A program made the translations under genes and the position numbers. Below, piece by piece: positions 33,075 to 38,921 of a stretch of DNA of 38,921 nt; the first letter of the stretch is position 1, and each line of letters opens with the position of its first letter. The DNA comes from an uncultured Peptococcaceae bacterium (GTDB lineage Bacteria; Bacillota; Dehalobacteriia; UBA4068; UBA4997). The notes beneath the pieces were generated by a model that saw only the letters and a program-made list of their open reading frames with translations, did not search any database and was not told the DNA's origin. The DNA lies in assembly GCA_947647555.1 (NCBI GenBank), contig CANSKT010000007.1, forward strand, positions 1-38,921, read 5' to 3'.

Positions 33075-33872
33075 ATGGCAAAATTAGATGGTAAAACAGC
33101 TTTGATTACAGGTGCGGCCGTTGGTTTGGGGGAGGGCATTGCCGAGGTTTATGCCAAATATGGCGCGCGGCTTTGTCTGGTTGATATTATGGCGGAGGTT
33201 GAAGCAACCGCGGAACGTTTGCGCTGGGAATATGGCGTGGAAGTTATTGGGCTGGTGGCCAATGTGGCGGATAAGGCGCAGATGCAGGCTGCGGCGGCGC
33301 AGGCGGTTGAGCGCTTTGGCCGGCTGGATATTGCCTGTTGCAACGCCGGGATTTGCCGTTTGGCTCCCTTTGAGGAAATGAGCGATGAAATGCGCGATTT
33401 TCATATCGACGTGAACATTAAGGGCGTTTGGAATACCTGTCAGGCGGTGGTGCCTTATATGCTGAAGCAGGGTGGCGGCAGTATCGTTATTGCGTCTTCG
33501 GTGACCGGCGATATTGTGGCCGACGCCGGCGAAGCTGCTTATGCGATGACCAAGGCCGCGTTGGTGGGTTTGACCAAATGTCTGGCGGTGGAATATGCCG
33601 ACCGGAATATTCGGGTGAACTGCACCCAGCTGGGCTATGCCAGAACGCCGATGGTGGAGAAAATGGCGCTTGAGTCCAACCCGGCTGACCCGGAAAGCGC
33701 GATTGCGGATATTGCCAGCGCGGTGCCGATGAAAAGACTGGCCCGGCCAACGGAGGTGGGCGAGTTGTTTGCCTTTTTGGGCAGTGACGAGGCCAGCTAT
33801 CTGACCGGCTCTCAGGTGGTTATTGACGGCGGCAGTACGCTGCCGGAAACCATGAGCATGGGGGTAAATTAA
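33075..33872 (+). CDS. ucpA: SDR-family oxidoreductase, UcpA-like
   Basis: The 265-residue product is a classical short-chain dehydrogenase/reductase. The NAD(P)-binding glycine motif TGAAVGLGE is at 12-20, an Asp at 37 after the second strand (LVDI) hints at NAD preference, and the catalytic residues are Ser141/142, Tyr156 and Lys160 (YAMTK). The usual NNAG motif reads CNAG. By memory the protein follows E. coli UcpA closely through FHIDVNIKGVWN, ASSVTGDIVAD and the ending VIDGGSTLPET. UcpA has been linked to furfural tolerance, but its natural substrate is not known. It is co-oriented with the XRE regulator just upstream. Confidence 0.85.
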   Translation: MAKLDGKTALITGAAVGLGEGIAEVYAKYGARLCLVDIMAEVEATAERLRWEYGVEVIGLVANVADKAQMQAAAAQAVERFGRLDIACCNAGICRLAPFEEMSDEMRDFHIDVNIKGVWNTCQAVVPYMLKQGGGSIVIASSVTGDIVADAGEAAYAMTKAALVGLTKCLAVEYADRNIRVNCTQLGYARTPMVEKMALESNPADPESAIADIASAVPMKRLARPTEVGELFAFLGSDEASYLTGSQVVIDGGSTLPETMSMGVN

Positions 33873-33904
33873 CTTATAGCGAGCAGAACGGGGGTTGGTT
33901 CTTT

Positions 33905-34846
33905 ATGAAAAAGCAATGGTTATTGTTGGGCTTTGCTTTGCTGCTGGCGCTTACGCTGGCCGGCTGCAATCAGCAGAATGACGGCCAGCAAAGTGGGCAG
34001 GTGGGGGAAAATCAAAATTCGCCCGGTTCGCAGGTACTTTATTATTTTGACGGCGTTATCAGCCGGGACGGGAAAGTGTTGTTTGCGGCACAGGAAAATA
34101 CAGATTATCTGATTTTGAGCAACCGCCAGCGGCAGCAGTGTTATATTTTGGCAACGCAGAAAACCTATGACCCGGAAAAACGTACCAAATATAATGAACC
34201 GCTGCAAACGGATTGCACCTATCGTATCTATGATTTGCAGGGGCAGCTGCAAAAGGAAATCAGCGTGCCGGTGGAGGGTGAGCCGGACAGCGTGGTGAGA
34301 TATGCTTTTCCGCCGAGCGGTAATTTGGACGGTTTTCGTATTATGGTTAATCAGGTTTCGGTAAACGGAAGCTGTCGCGTTTTGGATATTGACGGCAATG
34401 TGTTGCTGGAGGAACAGTTTATCCCGGCCGACGAGGTGGATAAATGGGAGGACGGTTATGTTTGGCTGGAGTTGGCGGATAATTTCATGCAGGTACGTTG
34501 CTCCATATATGATAAGAACTATGACTCGATTGAAAAAACCTGTTTTTACGATATGAGTGGTCAGCCGTTGAATTTAGCCCAGGATTACAGCTATATTTAT
34601 GATATTTATGATGATTTTTCCTATAACAATTCCGGCTATTACGGCGGCGTTTATGAGAACACGCAGGGTCAGACGCTGACGGATTTGCTGGATAAGGACG
34701 GCCAGGTGTTGGTGAGCGGTATTAATGAGATAAGCCGCTATGCCGACGGCATTTTTGTGGTTGTACGCGGCTTTGAGCGCGGTTTGATGGACGCGCAGGG
34801 CAACTGGATTTATCAGGAGAGCGTATTCAAGGAGTTTGAAGATTAA
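33905..34846 (+). CDS. Lipoprotein of unknown function, paralogue of the next gene
   Basis: The 313-residue product has a lipoprotein signal with LTLAGC (Cys21), a Gln/Asn/Gly-rich linker to about residue 45, then a beta-rich domain. The C-terminal 50 residues (DKDGQVLVSGINEI, FVVVRGFERGLMDAQGNWIYQES) nearly match the end of the next protein and look like a WG-type beta repeat. No enzyme motif is visible. Shine-Dalgarno is weak. It lies 2 bases before its paralogue, so the two arose by tandem duplication and are probably expressed together on the outer face of the membrane. Confidence 0.83.
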   Translation: MKKQWLLLGFALLLALTLAGCNQQNDGQQSGQVGENQNSPGSQVLYYFDGVISRDGKVLFAAQENTDYLILSNRQRQQCYILATQKTYDPEKRTKYNEPLQTDCTYRIYDLQGQLQKEISVPVEGEPDSVVRYAFPPSGNLDGFRIMVNQVSVNGSCRVLDIDGNVLLEEQFIPADEVDKWEDGYVWLELADNFMQVRCSIYDKNYDSIEKTCFYDMSGQPLNLAQDYSYIYDIYDDFSYNNSGYYGGVYENTQGQTLTDLLDKDGQVLVSGINEISRYADGIFVVVRGFERGLMDAQGNWIYQESVFKEFED

Positions 34847-34848
34847 TT

Positions 34849-36114
34849 ATGGCTAAAAAATTGCTGGCTGTTTGGCTGCTGTTTTGCCTGACGCTGGCTG
34901 GTTGTGAAAATTCTGCTGAACAGGAGCCGCCCTGGCTGGTGGAATATGACGGCGGCGTTATCAATACGGCCGGACAGTTGATAATTGCCCCACCGGCCGC
35001 AGACGCCTGGCCTTATTTGTATAATGATGTGCTGTATAGCCAAGACGGCCGCTCCTGTTATGCCATGCAGGTGGAAAGTCAGCTGGTGGAGGAGTTGGAA
35101 AGCCTGTTGCAACCCATACCGGAATGGGACGGTCGCTATTTTTACAGCACGGACTTTTTTCATGTTAGTGGGCGAACCTTTCGTTTTTACGATTGCTTTG
35201 GCGAGTTGGTTCACAGCGTTTCTGTTGATACTGATGAAGTGCCGGAGCGGAATTTGCGGTTTTGTTTTGCGCCGAACGGCGATTTAAGCCAAAGCATTTT
35301 GCTGTTGGACCAGCTGGAAACTAATGGCCGCTATCAGCTGCTGGATTATAACGGCAATTTGCTGGCGGAAAAGCGAGGGCTGCAAGGGCTTGAGGGCAGC
35401 GGCGTTGAGGTGACGGCGGCGCCGGGCTTTTTGGCGCTGCGTTATGCCACTTTGGACGGCCATTGGGTGGATTTTTACGGCTGGGACGGCCAGCCTTTGC
35501 AGCTGGCGCAGAATTATTTTGATTTTGAGCAGCTGAATTTTTACGGTTCGCGGCAGCTGAACAAGCCGCTGTTTTATAAGGCGCGCTATACCAACGCGCA
35601 GGGCCGCCGCCGTTATGATATTCTGGACGGCGAGGGCCATGTGGTGGCCGGCAATTTGCTGGGCATAAAGGATATTGGCGCCAGCGGCGTTTATTCGGTT
35701 ACGCAGGGCTGGGGTAATAATGTTTCCTGTTGGCTGGATTTACGTAGCGGCCGGCCGGTTTGGCTGACGGAAAATCCGGGCCGTCCGGATTATCGTGCTT
35801 ATGCGGCAGATGATAAGCTGATTGCCGCCATGCAGACCGAGCAGGAATATAAATATATATTCCGGATTTATTATGGCGATTGGCGTAATTATGGTCCCTC
35901 GCCTTATTTTGAGGGTCATCGGCTGTTGGAGCCGCGGGGCATGGTCTATGATGTTTTGGACGAGAACGGCCGGGTGTTGATAAGCGGCGTAAGTTCTGTA
36001 CAATATATAGGCGATGATTTGTTTATTGTAGTACGTGGTTTTAGCCGGGGACTTATGAACGCGCAAGGCGAATGGCTGTATCAGGAGAGTATTTTTACCG
36101 ATTTAGATGATTAA
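34849..36114 (+). CDS. Lipoprotein of unknown function, longer paralogue
   Basis: The 421-residue product has a lipoprotein signal with LTLAGC (Cys19) and a beta-rich domain that aligns with the preceding protein at several points: YDGGVINTAGQ, FRFYDCFGELVHSVSVDTDEVP, LDYNGNLLAEK, and the closing DENGRVLISGV, IVVRGFSRGLMNAQGEWLYQES. It has about 100 extra residues before the C-terminal repeat (roughly 260-365). Those repeat DxxG and GLMxAQG patterns recall WG repeats. Function unknown. The ATG is 2 bases after the upstream stop, with AAGGAG inside the upstream gene. Confidence 0.83.
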   Translation: MAKKLLAVWLLFCLTLAGCENSAEQEPPWLVEYDGGVINTAGQLIIAPPAADAWPYLYNDVLYSQDGRSCYAMQVESQLVEELESLLQPIPEWDGRYFYSTDFFHVSGRTFRFYDCFGELVHSVSVDTDEVPERNLRFCFAPNGDLSQSILLLDQLETNGRYQLLDYNGNLLAEKRGLQGLEGSGVEVTAAPGFLALRYATLDGHWVDFYGWDGQPLQLAQNYFDFEQLNFYGSRQLNKPLFYKARYTNAQGRRRYDILDGEGHVVAGNLLGIKDIGASGVYSVTQGWGNNVSCWLDLRSGRPVWLTENPGRPDYRAYAADDKLIAAMQTEQEYKYIFRIYYGDWRNYGPSPYFEGHRLLEPRGMVYDVLDENGRVLISGVSSVQYIGDDLFIVVRGFSRGLMNAQGEWLYQESIFTDLDD

Positions 36115-36147
36115 AATATCATATTATTGTGATTGGAGGTTTGTGGT

Positions 36148-37065
36148 ATGAAGACTAAAAACGGGTGGTTATTGGCGGCGATTTTATTGGGGGTTATGCT
36201 GACGCTGACGGCCTGCGGCGCTGATAATAAGCAAGGGCAGCAGCCAGCCGAGCCGGATAAGCCAATCATGACGTTGGCGGAATATCCGCTGGTGGACGGC
36301 TCCACCGCTAACCTGCCGATGATGGCGCAGATTATGGCTGATGTGACGGGTATCTCGCTGGAGGAGGCGGAGCAGCAAACCTGGTGCCGCAAGACCCCGG
36401 CGGCCTGGTTGGCGCTGGCCAGTGGGGAAAATGACCTGCTGCTGGTTTATGAGGCGGCGGAGGTTACCAGACAGCAGCTGGCGGAGATGGGCACGGAATT
36501 GTCAGTTGAGCCGATTGGTCGGGACGCGCTGGTGTTTATTGTGAACGAGGACAACCCAGTAAAAAACCTGACCCAGGAACAGCTGCTGGGCATCTATACC
36601 GGCGAGATTACCAACTGGAGCGAGGTTGGCGGCGCGGATTTACCGATTGTGGCTTTTCAGCGGCCAGAGGAGAGCGGCAGCCAGAGCCTGTTTATGAAGT
36701 TGTTAATGCAGGGCAGAGAGCCGATGGACGCGCCGAAGGAGTATCGACCGATGGAAATGGGCGGTTTGATTGAGCGGCTGGCGGCCTATAACAACAGCGC
36801 CGACGCTTTGGGCTATTCTGTGTTCTATTACGCTTCTTATATGTATCAGCAGCCGGGGCTGCGTTTTGTGGCGGTGGACGGCGTTTTGCCCAGCGATGAA
36901 ACGATTGCCGACGGCAGTTATCCGCTGTTGAACGAGTATTATCTGGCGGCGCGCACCGAGGATTTGCAGGATAAAAATTCTGCTGTTAGCCGGCTTTATG
37001 ACTGGATTTTAAGCGACGCCGGCAAGGACTCAATGCGCAGGGCCGGTTATATTCCCTTGGACTGA
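36148..37065 (+). CDS. PstS-like substrate-binding lipoprotein
   Basis: The 305-residue product has a lipoprotein signal with LTAC (Cys23) and a type II periplasmic-binding fold like phosphate-binding PstS. Family segments are YPLVDGSTAN near 47, DALVFIVNEDNPVKNLTQEQLLGIYTGEITNWSEVGG near 125-161, and FQRPEESGSQSLF near 170, where PstS usually has RxxGSGT. A late YDWILSDAGK segment and the C-terminal GYIPL also fit. No pstCAB genes are present, so a scavenging, sensory or different-ligand role is possible. The start is ATG 36148, 9 bases after GGAGG. It follows the two lipoproteins after 33 bases. Confidence 0.85.
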   Translation: MKTKNGWLLAAILLGVMLTLTACGADNKQGQQPAEPDKPIMTLAEYPLVDGSTANLPMMAQIMADVTGISLEEAEQQTWCRKTPAAWLALASGENDLLLVYEAAEVTRQQLAEMGTELSVEPIGRDALVFIVNEDNPVKNLTQEQLLGIYTGEITNWSEVGGADLPIVAFQRPEESGSQSLFMKLLMQGREPMDAPKEYRPMEMGGLIERLAAYNNSADALGYSVFYYASYMYQQPGLRFVAVDGVLPSDETIADGSYPLLNEYYLAARTEDLQDKNSAVSRLYDWILSDAGKDSMRRAGYIPLD

Positions 37066-37377
37066 TTTTGTCGAATTAACGTCGATTTTAGGCAGACTTT
37101 GCCGCTATGTGCATAATTTATGCTTGAAAAAACGGCTTGTAGTCAGTTGTCAACAGGTTTTTCCACATTTTCCACAGGCAAGGCCTGTGGATTATTGGGG
37201 GAAAGTGGTGTAAAAATATGCTGGAGCCTGTCGGGAACCGAAAAAAAAGTCGAATAGAAATCTTTTCCGTCAGATAGCAGGAATTTGCCGCTAAAAATAT
37301 AATTATTAATATAGCGGATAAATTTGGGCAAAGCCTTAAAATTATCGGCTGTATTAAGTAACAAGGGAGGTCGTTTT
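37066..37377. other. Intergenic region upstream of hpf with DnaA-box-like and 0A-box-like motifs
   Basis: These 312 bases carry no credible gene. They hold a perfect TGTCGAA (37069-37075) just after the lipoprotein stop, tandem DnaA-box-like sequences and a hairpin (entered separately), AGTCGAA near 37249, and an inverted repeat CCGCTA (37288-37293) / TAGCGG (37312-37317). I see no clear vegetative promoter; a TATAAT at 37298-37303 lacks a -35. Confidence 0.6.
37159..37194. promoter_or_regulatory. Cluster of three DnaA-box-like 9-mers with embedded hairpin
   Basis: TTTTCCACA occurs twice in direct tandem (37159-37167 and 37168-37176), each one mismatch from TTATCCACA. TGTGGATTA (37186-37194) is a third, inverted box with one mismatch. 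The second and third boxes sit in a perfect 9-bp hairpin, TCCACAGGC-AAG-GCCTGTGGA (37171-37191), with no T run after it. Confidence 0.5.
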
Positions 37378-37896
37378 ATGAACATTAATGTTAGGTCCAG
37401 AAAAAATGATGTTACCCAGGCCATGCGCGATTATGCGGAAAAACGCCTGCGGAAATTTGACAAAATGCTGGGCGGCGTAGATGATGTATCCGTTTTGCAT
37501 GATGTTGTTAAGGATACGCACAGTGTGGAGGTTACCATCTATGTGGACGGTGTAATTCTGCGCAGTGAGGTTTCCGGGGCAGATATGTACGTTTGCATTG
37601 ACCAGGCCGTAGACAAGTTGGAGCGCCAGGTGCGCAAGCATAAAACCCGTTTGGAGAAGCGTTTCCGCAAGGAGGCTCAAAAGGCTTCTATGCAGGAGTT
37701 GGACGCACTGCCGAATGACCAGAAGCTTGTACGTACCAAGCATTTTGATAAAAAGCCTTTGGATATTGATGAGGCTATCAGTCAGATGGAGCTTTTGGGG
37801 CATAGCTTTTTTGCCTTTGTTAATGCTGAAACTGAGGAAATCAATATCGTTTATAAACGCAAAGACGATAATTACGGTTTATTGCAGCCGGAATAA
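37378..37896 (+). CDS. hpf: Ribosome hibernation promoting factor, long form
   Basis: HPF pairs ribosomes into inactive 100S dimers in stationary phase. The 172-residue product has the N-terminal S30AE domain (about 1-95) with INVRSRKNDVTQAMRDYAEKR-like start, and the C-terminal dimerisation domain from about 115 with RTKHFDKKPLDIDEAI and GHSFFAFVNAETEEINIVYKR. This is the long form that dimerises on its own. The start is ATG 37378 after AAGGGAGG. It is followed by a strong terminator, so it is probably monocistronic. Confidence 0.97.
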   Translation: MNINVRSRKNDVTQAMRDYAEKRLRKFDKMLGGVDDVSVLHDVVKDTHSVEVTIYVDGVILRSEVSGADMYVCIDQAVDKLERQVRKHKTRLEKRFRKEAQKASMQELDALPNDQKLVRTKHFDKKPLDIDEAISQMELLGHSFFAFVNAETEEINIVYKRKDDNYGLLQPE

Positions 37897-37917
37897 TAAT
37901 TTAAGTTTTGCCATAGA

Positions 37918-37951
37918 CTGCTATCGCTGATTGGGGCGATAGCAGTTTTTT
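37918..37951 (+). terminator. Strong intrinsic terminator after hpf
   Basis: CTGCTATCGC (37918-37927) pairs perfectly with GCGATAGCAG (37936-37945), 10 bp with an 8-base loop, followed by six T. Confidence 0.93.
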
Positions 37952-38026
37952 GTGTGAACACTTAGATCTCTTAGACAAAATTGCCTATTCTTTGTCATAA
38001 TTAGTCATTCTTAGTGCAATTTCTGC

Positions 38027-38055
38027 GCAGGAAAAAACAGGCCGAAGCCGAATTT
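38027..38055 (+). promoter_or_regulatory. Sigma-H-type promoter of the spoIIA operon
   Basis: GCAGGAAAA (38027-38035) and GCCGAATTT (38047-38055) match the Bacillus sigma-H consensus elements RnAGGAwww and RnnGAATww at every defined position, with an 11-base spacer, 34 bases upstream of spoIIAA. Upstream, TTTGTCATA (37991-37999) and inverted TTTTGTCTA (37972-37980) resemble Spo0A boxes. Confidence 0.68.
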
Positions 38056-38089
38056 TATATTAGCTTGATGAGAGAGGGAGGCTGTCTAT

Positions 38090-38437
38090 ATGAGCTTTGG
38101 CTTTCAGATTAAGGATAATACCGTTTGGGCGTCTATTGATGGTGAGGTGGATATGCAGGTGGCCGGGCTTTGGCGCGATGCGCTGGAGCGGCAGCTTAAC
38201 GCCACCCTGGCGCGCAATCTGGTCTTTGATTTCAGCGGCGTGCGCTTTATTGACAGTTCTGGCCTGGGGGTAATTTTGGGGCGGTATAAAAGAGTGGCCA
38301 GCCGGGGCGGTCATGTAAAAATAATCGGCGCCAGTCCTCAGGTTTATAAAATCCTGCAATTATCCGGCTTTGCTAATTTGATGGAGATTGAGCAGCCTTT
38401 GAAGATGACCGCGCAGGCAGCAGGGGGGCAAATGTGA
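38090..38437 (+). CDS. spoIIAA: Anti-sigma-F factor antagonist SpoIIAA
   Basis: SpoIIAA is the STAS-domain protein that, once dephosphorylated by SpoIIE, pulls SpoIIAB off sigma-F and starts forespore gene expression. The 115-residue product has the phosphorylated serine region FIDSSGLGVILGRY at 53-66 (target probably Ser57) and the typical ending before it, KILQLSGFANLMEI. ATG is behind GGGAGG. Its stop overlaps the spoIIAB start. A sigma-H-type promoter precedes it. Confidence 0.95.
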   Translation: MSFGFQIKDNTVWASIDGEVDMQVAGLWRDALERQLNATLARNLVFDFSGVRFIDSSGLGVILGRYKRVASRGGHVKIIGASPQVYKILQLSGFANLMEIEQPLKMTAQAAGGQM

Positions 38438-38921
38438 TGCGAGAAAACTTGGCTGAAAAACTGCCGGCAGCCCCGGCTTTGGATTTTCCTGATTTAAACA
38501 ACACGGATTATGGTCTGCTGCAAAACTCGCTATGCCTAAATTTTGCGGCTATCAGTGAAAATGTGGCTTTGGCGCGTTCTCTGGTGGCGGCGCTGATTGT
38601 TAACTGCCGGGAAAGCGGCTGGGACATGACCCTTTCCGCCCTGGAGGAGATTAAGGTGGCTGTTTCTGAAGCGGTTTCCAACGCGATTATTCATGGTTAT
38701 CCGAACACGGACGGCCGGGCGCAGGTACATATGGAGCTTTGGCAGTATCAGCAGGCGCTGGTGGTGCGTGTTAGCGACGAGGGCGTTGGTATTGCCGACG
38801 TGCAGAAGGCTATGGAACCGGAGTTTACCACTGGCGAGGAGCATTTGGGGCTGGGTTTTGCGTTTATGAGTTCATTCATGGACGAGGTCAGGGTAAATTC
38901 GCAGCTGGGTCAGGGCACGGC
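38437..38921 (+). CDS. spoIIAB: Anti-sigma-F factor SpoIIAB, 3' end outside window
   Basis: SpoIIAB binds and inhibits sigma-F and phosphorylates SpoIIAA. About 161 residues are visible and the frame is open to the window end. The HATPase fold is clear: N-box EEIKVAVSEAVSNAIIHGYP, G1 box VSDEGVGIAD, and TTGEEHLGLGFAFMSSFMDEV with the ATP lid, ending in the NSQLGQGT segment. About 33 residues precede the point where Bacillus SpoIIAB begins (LCLNFAAISENVALAR here), an N-terminal extension. The start is ATG 38437 (or GTG 38434), overlapping the spoIIAA stop. sigF would be expected next. Confidence 0.93.
   Translation, partial: MRENLAEKLPAAPALDFPDLNNTDYGLLQNSLCLNFAAISENVALARSLVAALIVNCRESGWDMTLSALEEIKVAVSEAVSNAIIHGYPNTDGRAQVHMELWQYQQALVVRVSDEGVGIADVQKAMEPEFTTGEEHLGLGFAFMSSFMDEVRVNSQLGQGT

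Noticed and set aside
37277-37303. Sigma-H promoter for hpf
   Set aside because: GCAGGAATT fits the -35 element, but no GAAT-type -10 occurs at the required distance.
37066-37377. Chromosomal replication origin
   Set aside because: DnaA-like boxes are present, but dnaA and dnaN are not adjacent and only three boxes are seen; a titration or regulatory site is more likely.
1-38921. CRISPR arrays, insertion sequences or prophage genes
   Set aside because: No regularly spaced repeats, transposase, integrase or phage structural motif was found in the translations or sequence.

Overview
The window looks like the chromosome of a Bacillota (Firmicutes) bacterium of the Clostridia/Negativicutes grade. 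Evidence: strong AGGAGG-type ribosome binding sites with frequent TTG/GTG starts; Bacillus-like gene clusters (holB-ricT-yabA-trmN6-rsmI and yloU-fakA-recG); copper-amine-oxidase-type stalk domains; a complete MinD/MinE pair; and the sporulation pair spoIIAA-spoIIAB behind a consensus-like sigma-H promoter. Coding DNA is fairly GC-rich and intergenic DNA is AT-rich. I see no transposon, prophage or CRISPR array. A species name cannot be given from sequence alone.

Layout. 1-5101 (+): distal half of a histidine operon (hisC 3' end, hisB, hisH, hisA, hisF, an unrecognised gene, hisIE, PHP-type histidinol-phosphatase). 5180-11635 (-): lysA, a short Orn/Lys/Arg decarboxylase, holB, then ricT-yabA-trmN6-rsmI. 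11879-18037 (+): cell-shape and division block with a PBP2-type transpeptidase, a MinC lacking its N-terminal domain, MinD, MinE, RodA and a D,D-carboxypeptidase. 18180-20465 (+): CPA2-type cation/proton antiporter. 20570-25081 (+): yloU-fakA-recG. 25163-27827 (+): two secreted paralogues with stalk domains. 27897-30631 (-): methionine importer metN-metI plus metQ. 30961-32235: a DIP1984-family gene, an unexplained tRNA-like element and a Cys-rich CCG-like protein. 32388-32464 (+): tRNA-Val(CAC). 32603-33872: XRE regulator and a UcpA-like SDR. 33905-37065: three lipoproteins. 37378-38921: long-form HPF, then spoIIAA and the start of spoIIAB.

The genes group into amino-acid supply (His, Lys, Met), replication and repair (HolB, YabA, RecG), envelope growth and division-site placement (PBP2, RodA, MinCDE, DacF), and stationary-phase/sporulation control (RicT, HPF, SpoIIA). 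The observations most worth follow-up are the stand-alone MinC C-domain, the structured tRNA-like element at about 31419-31521, the DnaA-box/0A-box-like region upstream of hpf, the Shine-Dalgarno-sequestering hairpin before dacF, and the uncharacterised protein embedded in the his operon. No wholly new multi-gene system is evident.
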